A stretch of 64,000 bases of DNA from Neurospora tetraspora (Eukaryota; Ascomycota; Sordariomycetes; Sordariales; Sordariaceae), in NCBI RefSeq assembly GCF_033439725.1, contig NW_026944388.1, forward strand, positions 2,294,001 through 2,358,000, given 5' to 3'. The notes below the pieces were generated by a model. That model was not told where the DNA came from and did not search any database. It saw only the letters and a program-made list of their open reading frames with translations. Position 1 is the stretch's first letter; each line of letters opens with the position of its first letter. A program made the translations under genes and the position numbers. Below, in pieces: positions 1-10,355 of the stretch.

Positions 1-1146
1 TTGCGGATGAAGAAGGCGTTGATGAAGAGGGGCATGAAGAGCGAGATGGCGACGGTGGAGGCGCGGGCGACGAAGCCGCCGAGGTAGCCGAGGGCGATGT
101 CGGAGTCAGTGAGGCCGAGGCGGATCGAGTCGCGGAGGAGGTGCAGGTAGGGGGAGACTTGCTTGGAGGAGTAGGGGGCTGAGTGGTCGTCGGTTCGTTG
201 TTTGAGTCCGAATAGGGTCCGGAATCCTTTACCTTCTTCACCCTTGATGCCGCGGAGACCGAAGAAGACGAAGATGGCGACGAGGAAGGAGACGAGGCCG
301 ACGACGTAGTAGCTGTATTGGACCGCCTGGCCGAGAGTGACGCCTTTGATCTGTCCGAACCGTGCTGGTAGAGGGAGGAAAAGGGAGAGGGCAACGAGGG
401 CACCGCAGCCTGTAAAGAGCCCCACGTAGCCAGCCAGAGCAGATGGCTTGCCACGTCCTTCGGGTTTCCCTTGGGTGCCATCAAATCTAAACCCAGACTC
501 GGAAGTGCTGTGATCGCGGAACCGATCGGGGGTGATGGTAACCTCAGACGCCACTGACGGTGTTATGCTATGCCTCGGGTTCAGAGGGGGGTTCTCGACA
601 ATATCTGTTTGCGCCTGGGTCTCGTCGGTCAACGAAGGGAGGATTGCCGTAACCATGGTCGCCCTTTGTCACGAATGATCATTAGCTATTGTCGTAGAAC
701 ACCGTGTTGAATATCACTTACGCAGCAGTAGCTCCAACAGCAAAGAGAATCCTCGCCAATAGCAACTGCGGATATACATTCGTAGCCTGAACAAACACAA
801 ACAGCGAAAGTCCAATAATGGTATAACCGGTGACGGCAACATGTCTTACACCGACACGATCAGACACCAAACCCCAGATGGGGCAGGCGATCAAGGCGAC
901 AATTTCATCGACGAAGCCGAGAGTGCCGACAATGTCACCGACACCATGCTTGACGCCGATCAAGTCGGTAATGACAAAGGAGACGCTGCTGTTGAGGAAG
1001 ACGAGGAAGGAGATGCTGAAGAGGGAGATGCCCAAGAGGTAGGTCAGAGCTTGCAGAGGTGTCGTCGATGAGGAGAAGGGCAGATGGCGGAGCAGGAAAG
1101 CGCCCAAGTCGAAGGGTTGGCCGGGTCGGCCGTCGTTTGGAGCCAT
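1..1146 (-). CDS. MFS transporter, 5' part (3' end outside window)
   Basis: This is the N-terminal portion of a major facilitator superfamily membrane transporter; the substrate is unknown. Translation starts at the ATG at 1146. Exon 1 is 1146-722 and exon 2 runs from 663 past the left edge. The intron 721-664 has a GTAAGT donor, a GCTAAT-like branch site and an AAG acceptor, and it keeps frame across the join (VGATAA/ATMVTA). About 362 residues are visible. They show a hydrophobic first helix, then the loop between helices 2 and 3 (GLVSDRVGVRH, the MFS motif A position), several further helices, and a long hydrophilic central loop rich in Thr, Asp and Gly, as is usual between the two six-helix halves. 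It is divergent from the sideroflexin gene on its right. The family is secure; drug, nutrient or vacuolar function cannot be decided from this part. Confidence 0.85.
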
Positions 1147-2247
1147 TGTGCGGGTTTGATATGGTTTGTTTTGGTGTTTATCCGTATAAGTGATAGTGCT
1201 GGGATTCCTATCTGGGCTGGCTAAGCATCCAAGTGGAAATGTTGATGGTCCAAGTCTCTGGTTGTTTCACATTGGTTCAATATCACGCTGTGTGTAGTAG
1301 CCTTCTTCCACGAAACGAAGCTTACAGCGGCACTGATGGAAGCCCAAGCATTTCAAACAAATTTGGTATCACGAGTGTCGTCTGCAACAAACTCGGGAGC
1401 AAAGAAGAGGAAGGGAGGAGAGCGGAAGCATCGCGGAAACTGATGACGGGGCTGGCCTGCTGGCGTACGCCCATCCAAGGAAGTACATCATCGACCGGGA
1501 ATGCAGCCAATCAAAAGAGCCCAATCCCGGTTTATGTACAACCTTATCGCTATCAGCATTGGCTCGTGCAACCCTTGGGTTTCTTGGGATTTGGACCGCG
1601 TCTGGCCGCCGCGACATTTGCCCCGCCCCGCAACTCGATTCAGAACCCTCCGGTGTTCGTCTTCTTTTTACAATCATTTTCAGGACTCTGGACGCGACAA
1701 CATGGAATGACATGAGCTGAGTCGCTTGCGATACCGCGCTGGCAGACGTCGAATCCAGACTTTATCTGACTGTCTGCTGTGCCATTTCATGACACTAGTT
1801 CCGCCCAGTCAGCCAGTACACACGTACAGAATGCAAGGCAGGACAGTGAGACGGGCCATCATCTGGGGTCCCGTTCCGGGGTCCTGAATCGAGGCCGGGA
1901 TACCTGGCTATCCCCGAGATCGGGATCCGCTTTATTTTTGCTGCGCTGGAGTCGGGTCGTGGAGAGCCGACGGGAAAGATAACAAAACCCTCTTGTCATA
2001 GTGTTTGTTTCAAGCCGGAGTCATACACCGCTTTGCTTTTATTCCACTTCCATCTTCTTTCTTCCCTATCTTCCTCTTTGCTTGTTGTGAAGTTGTTGTT
2101 TGTTTGTCTCCGAGATCGTCGCCGTCAACCCGCCCCCAGCTAAACGAAACCAACGTGTTGCCCTCTTGTTGTCGCAAAGAGAGCGCACTACACCAAACAC
2201 TCTTCGACAAAACACCCTCTCGGACCCGACCCAGAACGCAAACCAAC
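1147..2247. other. Divergent intergenic region
   Basis: This 1.1-kb gap lies between two divergent gene starts and must hold both promoters. The last 240 bases before 2248 are pyrimidine-rich and look like a transcribed leader. Short open frames occur on both strands, but none has homology-like content or splice signals that I trust. No repeat or RNA gene was seen. Confidence 0.5.
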
Positions 2248-3765
2248 ATGTCCGCCTCCCTGCCCGGCGCGCGCGCGCTTCCCGACTCGCAGTATGACTT
2301 GAGCACCTACTGGGGCCGCGTCAGGCATACCGCTGGCCTTACCGATCCGAGGTGAGAACAACCGCACCTAAACTGGGGATGGGACTGGAAGGAGGGAGAA
2401 AGAAGGGGCCGGAAGAGGGGCTGGACATGCTGCCTAGATGGCGCATTTGCGTCTCCTGTTGGCGCAAACTTCGGGGCAATGAAAGGCTGGATTAAGAACG
2501 GGACAAAGAAGACCGAAACCTACAGGCATGTCTTGCTAACGTGCCGCCATATTCCCAGGACGCTTCTCGTTGGCAATGCCGGTCTCGAGCAAGCCAAGCA
2601 GCTCCTCGTCTCCTACAAGCAGGGACAGATGAAGTCCATGACGCCCGAGTTGTGGCAGGCCAAGAAGCTCGTCGACTCTACTCTCCATCCCGGTATGCTT
2701 CATCCGCCGACATACTCCTGAACGCATGCCGTTGCGCACCGCTGCGTCGACATACCTACAACCTAAGTCTAAGAGGGGAAAGGACACATGGGCTTACAAA
2801 ATATGGCACACAGACACCGGAGAAAAAGTCTTCCTTCCCTTCCGCATGTCCTGCTTCGTCCTTTCCAACTTGGTCGTAACAGCTGGCATGTTGACACCCG
2901 GCCTTGGTGTAAGTTATAATCTCCCCTCTCCCCTACCTCTTTCCCTCCATACCTCTTTCCCTCCATACCTCTTTCCCTCCTTGCCTCTTTCCCTCCTTAC
3001 CTCTTTCTCCCTACATCCTTCCCTCTACATCATTCCCTCTACATCTTCCTCTTACTGACTCTTTCCCACAATCAGAACCGTGGCACCATCGCCTGGCAAG
3101 TAGCCAACCAGTCCCTTAACGTTGCCATCAACTACTCCAACGCCAACAAGTCTTCTCCCCTGAGCTGGTCCAAGATCGCTCAGTCCTACTTCCTCGCCGT
3201 TGGCGCCTCCTGCGGCGTGGCCGTCGGTCTCAACAGCGTTGTCCCGCGCCTCAAGTCTTTGGCGCCTTCGACCCGGTTGATCCTCAGCCGTCTGGTTCCC
3301 TTCGCCGCCGTCGCCTCGGCCGGTGCCCTCAACGTCTTCCTCATGCGCGGCGAGGAAATGCGCACGGGCATCGACGTGTACCCAGTTCTCTCGGCCGCCG
3401 ACAAGGCTAAGCTCGTTGCGGAGGGCAAGGGCGAAGGAGACGTGGAGAGCCTGGGCAAGAGCAAGAAGGCGGCCACCATTGCCGTGGCGGAGACGGCCGT
3501 CAGCAGAGTGCTCAACAGCAGTCCCATCATGGTCATCCCCCCTCTTGTGCTGGTTAGGCTCCAGGCTACCCAGTGGTTGAAGAGGCACCCGAGGTACACG
3601 ACCCCGATCAATCTCGGTCTGATCTTGGTGACCAGCTATGCCGTGTTGCCGTTGGCCCTGGCGGCGTTCCCCCAGATGCAGAAGATCGAGGCGGACAAGT
3701 TGGAGGGAGAGTTCAAGGGTCGTGGCGGTCAGGAGGGCTTGGTTGTTTTCAACCGTGGTATCTAA
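2248..3765 (+). CDS. fsf1: Sideroflexin (Fsf1-like mitochondrial carrier)
   Basis: Sideroflexins are multi-pass proteins of the mitochondrial inner membrane; animal SFXN1 carries serine into mitochondria, and yeast Fsf1 is the fungal relative. Four exons, 2248-2351, 2559-2692, 2814-2908 and 3076-3765, give 340 residues, close to the family's usual 320-330. All joins keep frame and use GTGAG, GTATG and GTAAG donors with CAG acceptors. Diagnostic segments are the early YDLSTYWGRVRH, the HPDTGEK motif at about residues 78-84, made by the exon 2/3 join, LPFRMS, and the TPGLG/NRGTIAWQ stretch made by the exon 3/4 join. Hydrophobic helices follow, ending in the family's usual C-terminal region. The start has a good context (CAACATG) and agrees with the family N-terminus. 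Intron 3 is filled by a pyrimidine tandem repeat. Confidence 0.95.
2937..3014 (+). repeat. 16-nt pyrimidine tandem repeat in sideroflexin intron 3
   Basis: About five head-to-tail copies of a 16-base unit (CTCTTTCCCTCCATAC and close variants, the last degenerate) fill the centre of the intron 2909-3075. Further CCCTCTACAT-type variants continue to about 3050. The whole tract is nearly free of purines on the + strand, so it also acts as an extended polypyrimidine stretch ahead of the acceptor at 3074-3075. Confidence 0.9.
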
Positions 3766-4369
3766 AAGGGGGAAAGAAGAGGATCGGGTTCTGTTGAGAT
3801 GGGTTAGGTCCTTCTGTCTCGAGGATGGAGGACTGTGGAGGAGTGTACATACAATGGGCGGCATAGCCTTGGAGTTTTCTTGTTCACATGGCGAAGGCGG
3901 CGGCGGCGGCGATATCCCAAAAAGCTGTGTTTTTTTTAGTCATTTCTTCTTTCTGCTCTTTTGCCTCTGCCCTTCTCATCCTCTTGGTTGGGTTGGCTCC
4001 CTCGTTTGCATCGTTGTTCTCTTCTCTCAGTTTCTGGTTTCCTTTGCTTTATGCGATAGCAACGGCATTTGGTTATCATGAGATGAGTACTACAACCCCT
4101 TCCTCCGTGCCCCGAGGCACTGGACCCCTTGATCCCGCAGGTTGTTGACAGACCTCAGGTTTTCCCCTCAGTTCGGTTTTTTTGGGATTCGCTCCCTAGG
4201 CAGGTCCAATCCCGCCTCAAGTTGGTAATGCTCGATAGTGCCCAGTGCAGCTCCCGCAGAGCTCGGGCAGGCTCCGACAGAGCTCGGAAGTTAGGGTTCG
4301 GCACCCTCATCCTCACCCTCCCCCTACCCATACCCGCCTCTTTCCCCTCCTCCCTCCATGACGCACACC

Positions 4370-4375
4370 TATAAA
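4370..4375 (+). promoter_or_regulatory. Orphan TATA box
   Basis: A clear TATAAAGG sits in a CT-rich context and is followed within 30-70 bases by a CAACTTTCTCTTC-type pyrimidine initiator and leader-like sequence. No coding region follows that I can support: the first downstream ATG codons open frames of only about 10 and 39 codons. It may drive a non-coding RNA, or be the remnant of a lost gene. Confidence 0.35.
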
Positions 4376-4825
4376 GGCCGTCCCTAATCAAAAGAACTCA
4401 ACTTTCTCTTCGAAACCTCTTCTTGAAGAATCTTCTCGAAACACCCCCCTTTCATTCCGATTCAATTCCCCGGCAGCAGCGGTTTCCACCGGGCCTCGGC
4501 TTACCTTGCCTCTGACTCCTCATCGAACTTGGTTTACGGGCACTAAGTACCTCCTTGCCTTCGCCTTGGTCCGGTATCGCGCTGTATCACGTCACCAGAT
4601 GTTGCGCGTCTTCTCTTCACAAGCTTGAGTTTTGTGGCAATGATACCCAGCAGTGGTGTCCAGCACTGCTCGACATGCTTCTATGGTGCCTCGTTCAGCA
4701 TCTTTACTTCTTCTTCTCCCTGCAATATCGGGTTTGCTGCCTGGGCAAACTGGGATTGATAATTGCGTTTGGTCGGCGGTGGTCGTGTCATCGATAAGGT
4801 ATCCTGGTGGCGTTGTACGACCATT

Positions 4826-5165
4826 TGTAAGTGCCCCTGAGCTTCCGCAGGTTAGGTCAAGTTGGCCTTTCACTTCTTCTTTGCAACACCTTGCAACATC
4901 ATGGTAGAATAGTTGTCGAGTTTCGTGGTTTGTCAACTGTCGAGGAAGGGCCTGTAGTTAGCAAAGCCCTAGACTTGACCTGGAGCTGTCCAGCCATCTG
5001 TAAGTGCCACTAAGCTGCAGCGGCAGGTCTTGTTGACCGTTTCCACAAATTTCTTCTTCACAACTGCCATTGTTGTTGAGTTTCGTGATTTGTCCATCGT
5101 CATGAATGGCCATTGACTTGACCTGTCTTAAACCTTGACTTGAATCTCGACTGGGCCTGGACCTG
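4826..5165 (+). repeat. Diverged tandem duplication, about 173-base unit
   Basis: Copy A (4826-4998) and copy B (4999 to about 5165) both begin TGTAAGTGCC and share, in order, a TTCTTC tract with a nearby CAAC, a GTTGTYGAGTTTCGTG segment, and a GACTTGACCTG segment. The copies differ at many sites, many of them C/T, and by small gaps, so the duplication is old or has been mutated as a repeat. No coding potential is preserved. Confidence 0.6.
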
Positions 5166-5562
5166 GTAAGATCTAGCCCTTGGCCTTGGATTTAGAGGCT
5201 TGTGTCACTCGAGATTAACTCATCCTGGACCATCTTTTCCTGATCGACTTGACTTTTCTCGATATAAAAAACAGGGCCGAAAGCCGAAAAGTATAGGAGC
5301 TGGTTTTAGTTCTCACTTATACCCGACGACCTGGTACTATATTCTTGACCACTTGTTGTTTAGCCTCATTTTGGTCCTTGACTTTAGGATTTGTTCCCCG
5401 TCGACGTGATTTGTATCACGAGCCTGCATGTTGTATTCTTCAGGTAAGATACGGTGCTTGTCGTCGTTGACGTGGTACCATATGTTAAGGAGCTCTGGTG
5501 GCTACCGTGGCTGGGCAAGTAGAAGACAGACTTTCTGGTTCTTCATGTAGTTGCCCATCGGC

Positions 5563-5603
5563 AAAAAAAGGTCCAAAACAGCCCCCCGATTGGAATCGAA
5601 CTG
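5563..5603 (-). other. tRNA box B-like sequence with T-run (degenerate)
   Basis: Read on the - strand, CAGTTCGATTCCA at 5603-5591 matches the RNA polymerase III box B consensus, and a run of seven T follows at 5569-5563. A true tRNA is not supported: the T-stem does not pair around the TTCGATT loop, no matching acceptor strand lies 70-100 bases upstream, and box A is poor. A tRNA relic or tRNA-derived short element is possible; chance is also possible. Confidence 0.25.
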
Positions 5604-6027
5604 TTGACGTACGAGAGATAATAAGAAGCAAGAGAAGCCAATCAGAATCATAGAACATACTTTAGATGCACAGTCGACGACAGTCGATATCGTAGACATG
5701 GAGGGCAGCAGATATCAAGAAAATATTGTTAGCGAGAAACATTCAAGAAAGGAGGTCACCTTGAAAGAGGTTCAGGATTTAAACAACACGAACACTTGAA
5801 AGGATTGGGGAAGTCAAAGCGAACCTCTCCCCTTGTTTCCTCCCCTTTCTTTTCTTACGAACAAAGAGAAAGAAGCTGCCCAGATTTATTCTAGAAGATG
5901 ATTTCTAGCATACTGGCAATAATGTTGATGTAAAGACAAGGGAATGTACGCTATCAACTATAGTGGAAATAGCCTGAGCCTGTAACAATTGATATATACC
6001 TAGAATATACGAGAAATAAATTCTAAT

Positions 6028-6067
6028 GCTCATGTCACTATCATTGTTACGCTCATGTCACTATCAT
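6028..6067 (+). repeat. Short direct repeat, two copies
   Basis: GCTCATGTCACTATCAT occurs at 6028-6044 and again at 6051-6067, a 23-base period, inside AT-rich sequence. Confidence 0.8.
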
Positions 6068-6738
6068 CAAGTCCCCCGGAACAACTTTTATTTCTCCAGT
6101 TAGGTACCTAGGAGGAGAATAGGTGTAGGTAGTCATGTTAGGGATCTAGTCCCGTACATCTCCTTAACACTAATTCACTGGTTGGAGTCAGCAACACATA
6201 TTGGAACACCAAAGGGCAACTGCCTCGTTCGGTTTTCGGTACACTTCCTTACTGTCCGATGGTATCGTGGGAAGGAACGGCAAGGCTGTGAAATCTCTCA
6301 TTGTTCATTGATTGCACCGTTCAATCTGTCCAACTCCCTTCTAGTTAGGTGTCTGCCTCGCATCAGGAATATGCAGCACGACCGAAAAAGCAGAAAGGAG
6401 TTGATGACACCGTTTCTCCACGGGGGTTTAGAACAAGAGGAAGCAGTTGAACATGACAGCTTTCCAGACAGAGGGACAGGTGCCAGGCGAAAGGCAAGGA
6501 AACACTTTCCATGTTTTCACCAGCCCGAAGAGAACAACAATACCTTACCGGAGATAGGGGGGCAGTGGGCAGTAAGCGCGGCATGCCGGACATAAGAGAG
6601 GTGCAGGTCTTTTGCCACTCCTGCGAGGACATTTCTGATATTTCAAAAGCGTGAGCAGTACCTACATATGTAGGTTTCTGTGTTTGTACATGATGCAGGC
6701 TGTTTTGCTCCCTCTTTGCAAAGACGCGAATAGTTCTC

Positions 6739-6768
6739 GAGTTGGCTTGAGTTGGCTTGAGTTGGCTT
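6739..6768 (+). repeat. Three perfect copies of a 10-mer
   Basis: GAGTTGGCTT is repeated three times without change. It lies in non-coding sequence and looks like a local slippage microsatellite. Confidence 0.85.
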
Positions 6769-9700
6769 GACGAAGAGCTATTGAAGCGATCGAGGTATAA
6801 GAGCTCAGGTATGATAACAGGTTTGGCGTTTTTGTTACGGCCATCCGACCTCGAAATGCAGATATGGAAGTTGAAAAGAACAGACCAGCTGGGAAGCAGA
6901 AACAAGATTTGAGGAGCATTATCGAATTGAAGTACATGATGACCCCATTAAACGCGACACTTCGTCATCGCCTTGCATCAGTCGTCGTGTAGCAAAAGCC
7001 GGAGTGTCCAAATGCACACTGAAGTACAGTCCGTGGGAGGACAAAAGTCCGACGCAAATGCCCAAACTCCCGCAAAACTCGTGAATTACACTCACGAACA
7101 AAGCATTTGAGGACCCAAAATCTGACCAAACAATGGCAGGAGACCGATATAATGATATAAAATCGTTTTAACGGATAATTTCCCAACAAGCAGGTCAATG
7201 TTGTGCCAAAGCTCCGAAATCTCCACCAAGAATGTTAGTGTACAGCGCATTTACAGGCGGTTATAGCGACCCGTCCCCTAACATCGTTCTCCCAACCACC
7301 ATGTTCAATTTTCACGCTATCGGAGAGCACCACGGTTGGCGAACAAAATGAAAAAATTGCTTGAGGATCATCTTTGACTAACAGACTACGTAAATCCGAA
7401 TTGGCATTTGCTTCTTATAATAGCAAGACTATTTTCCAGCTGAGTCCTAGCGCTGAGTTTTGCTTGTTTTTGGTGTGGGAAGTGAAGTTATGCACAAGAG
7501 CTGCAGAGGCAGTTCACACAAAAGATTCAAGTTGCATGCCTGGGGCTGTACAAGACGGTACAGGACGGAGGTTCCCGCGTGAAAATAACCCTTGGCACAT
7601 ACATAAGCCGGAGCCAGGGAACGGACCCTGCATCGCCGCGAGGAAGGAGTAATGCTAGCCCTTCGTGATTTTCCTGATACATGCAGATACTCCCGTGACG
7701 CAATTGCAGTTTCTGGACGTGAACATCTTCACGCAGACCTCTCAGCATTTCGACAGTCATATCCTTTGATACTGGTGGTTTGCCCACGTGAAAAGTCACG
7801 GTCTCTTGATATGCGCGCCTCCAAACCCCGTCACGCCTCTTCCCGAATCGCAGCAGGGATTGCAGCACGCAGGAACCGAACCGGAGCCGAGACGTCCCTG
7901 TTAACGCCTTCACGCCCTCTCGCGCCCCGGCCTGGACACTTCCCATCGTGTCTTGTGTAACGTATAATATCGACAACCCTGGAGATGTCTGGGCCTTGCT
8001 CACCCATGTATTATCTCCTAATGTTGGCATTTGGGAATACTCATGACAGACAGGCAGAGAATCACCAACAAAACTGAAGATGATGGAAAAAGATGGCCTT
8101 TCAAATAAAATGATTTCCTAAACGCTGTGCTTACTGCATAATGCAGGATTAAATGTTGCATGACCCCGCGCATTGCATATGCCGAACATGGACACTATTC
8201 ACAACCCCTCTTGTGAATGAACGTTGTCTTCTCGTTGTCAAAATCCATACAGCAAAGGTGGTGATATCTCATCAATTCCCCCGCCGTTACTTGCTACTGT
8301 TAGATGCAATACTACCACCACCAGCACTCCTCCTCCTCAACGGAAAGACACAAGCGAAGACGGGATGCTGTTGTGATGGTTGTGGCCTAGAGAGTCTGGC
8401 CTGCCCGTCAGCAACCACCATGTCCAAAGCCCAGATGCACGCACTTTGCCATTTCGTTGTTCCCTGACCAACCACGACGCGGCGTCGACACTACCCACCC
8501 CGGCACACGGCCGGGTTGTTGCCATGGGCATGGCGACAGCCCGTTGCTATTCACGGTCTGGGGTGTAATTGGCCGGGGAGAACACCAACGAAATCGATAG
8601 GTATGCAACGGGCTTGACGAAGAAAGCGTGGATAGCAGGGAAGCGGAGATGCTACTACTAGGTAAGTAATCTTCAACATTTTTCAGGCTGGGGATACCGT
8701 GATCTCCAGACTGTCGAAGTGTTGTACAGGACTCGTGGTGGACACATGGTGTCGAGTGATGATTGTGAAATGTCCCAAGTGCGGGGGCAGGGGGGGGAGG
8801 GGTTTCCCAACCAGATGGGTGTCTTCCTCCATGGCAAATGCGCCGCCTGAATGGAGACCCAGGGCCCTGGGCAAGCGCCGTTCACAACTTCTGGAGGGGG
8901 GGAAGGATTTATCCGAAGTGAGGTGGTTTAAAACACAAGGCCTGATTGAAGGACTGTCGATATGTCAAGCCGGAGAAGACATTTCCCTTTCAAATTTGTT
9001 GTTGTCTGACAACCTTTGAACGAGCAGGTGATCGGTGATGTCAGGGAGGCAATGGCAGAAACCAGCACTGTTGCGGAGCTGAAGGATTCCGGTGGGCGGT
9101 TTCGGTATCATTGTGCGTTTGGGATTCGTTCTAGGTGAATGGCAGTGGGCCTGCTTTATATCTCCAGGCTACACTATTTGGGCGAGAGTCTGACACCGTT
9201 CGGCCGGTGACACCAACAAGTCTCGTCCATTTCCGGCCCGGCAACAGAAGCGCCCTGTTTGTTTGGCGTCGTTGGCGAGGACCCTGGAGATCTTGCAATC
9301 GTTCTTATTGCCCACTATTTTTCCCTGGCCTCCTGGCGTGCATGCAACTTCCAAAAAATCCAACAGACAACAAATTGAATAAAAGGGTAAGGGCTCTGCC
9401 GTCCCGTTCCGGTTATGTGATTGGACGTTTCAAGGGCAACGGCCAAGAGTTAAGGATGATTCCATTCGGCTGAGACACGCTGATTATCTACACGAAAAAG
9501 TCTTGACACCGGAGGTGAACCTTTTTATATATGCACACAAAGAGAACGAGAAAGCGGTTCGAAAACTTTGAAAATCACATTCACTAGGAAAAAGGGAACA
9601 GGTTTATATAACCAAGATGGTGGCGATTGAGCCAAGGAAAGCAAGAAAGTCTCCTGCCGCAGACCGCATAATGCATACAGCATGCTGAAGACAAATTTCG

Positions 9701-9861
9701 AAGCCATGTCCTTCAACCCGGGCACACGGGCATGTCGAGGAGTATGAGAAATCAATGCTTCTACCATCATCGACGCTCTACACAAACATTCAAAACCGGA
9801 CCTCCGATGCAGTCCAAGAAAAGGCTTCGACCGACACGTAACTTAGAAATGCAGAGCAAAG

Positions 9862-9867
9862 TATAAA
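9862..9867 (+). promoter_or_regulatory. TATA box upstream of candidate small gene
   Basis: TATAAA at 9862-9867 lies 168 bases before the ATG of the small two-exon gene at 10035. The interval is leader-like and contains one short upstream open frame (ATG near 9929, about 16 codons). Spacing fits a fungal promoter with a leader of roughly 130 bases. Confidence 0.35.
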
Positions 9868-10034
9868 TGAATGGGAGCTCCCACATTGAATAGGAAAGCA
9901 ATCCAGACCTTTCAACTTCATTCACAGCTTGGATGGAAACCATTGTGACAGAATCCACAACATCATCTCTCTACCTTTGATCCGACCGACCTGGAATCCA
10001 TATGGACCTCTGAAGAACCAGACGTTAGCCTCAT

Positions 10035-10355
10035 ATGGACAAGTACTTCATAGCTTTCATCTTGTCTCTGATTCTTGGAATGCTTCCATTGGAACTTTCT
10101 CTCCTCGGGGATTTCATAGTTTTCTGCCTGGTATGTTAATCCGATGTCTCCATCTCCACCTTGGCAGCGCAGAGCACTAACAAAAAGGTCAGCGATATCA
10201 AGTACCACGCCGACTTGGAAGACAAGTACAACGCCGACTGGCGATATCAGACGGCAGAGAACAAAAGCAGAAGAGGGCCGGCCAACTCTGTTTCCGAAAG
10301 GAAACAATCAAACTACCCAGACGGCATCGAACGTGGCAACTATGCCAGCAGGTAA
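10035..10355 (+). CDS. Candidate small membrane or secreted protein, two exons
   Basis: No family is recognised. Exon 1 (10035-10130, 32 codons) encodes a strongly hydrophobic N-terminus, MDKYFIAFILSLILGMLP and on, resembling a signal peptide or a single membrane helix. A GTATGT donor at 10131, a CACTAAC branch site at 10173-10179 and an AAG acceptor at 10186-10187 define a typical 57-nt intron. The acceptor is the first AG after the branch, while the earlier CAG lies before it. Exon 2 (10188-10355) reads VSDIKYHADLEDKYNADW and on to a TAA: charged, hydrophilic and protein-like. The total is 87 residues. A TATA box lies 168 bases upstream. Weak points: an upstream ATG opens a short frame, and the sequence AGCAG/GTAAAC just before the stop could be another donor, so more exons may follow. 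Confidence 0.4.

Larger units (their letters stand above)
3766..10034. other. Gene-poor region with decayed repeats
   Basis: Over 6 kb without a convincing protein gene. All open frames are short, overlap on both strands and lack domain-like content. Base composition shifts to AT-rich between roughly 5.6 and 6.2 kb. The stretch holds an orphan TATA box near 4370, a diverged 173-base tandem duplication at 4826-5165, a tRNA box B-like sequence on the - strand near 5600, and two small direct repeats listed separately. It may include unrecognised non-coding transcripts or old inactivated repeats. Confidence 0.45.

Noticed and set aside
3052-3864. 270-codon - strand frame
   Set aside because: Antisense to sideroflexin exon 4.
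5591-5603. A functional tRNA gene on the - strand
   Set aside because: Box B is present, but the T-stem does not pair and no acceptor-stem partner exists in the expected interval.
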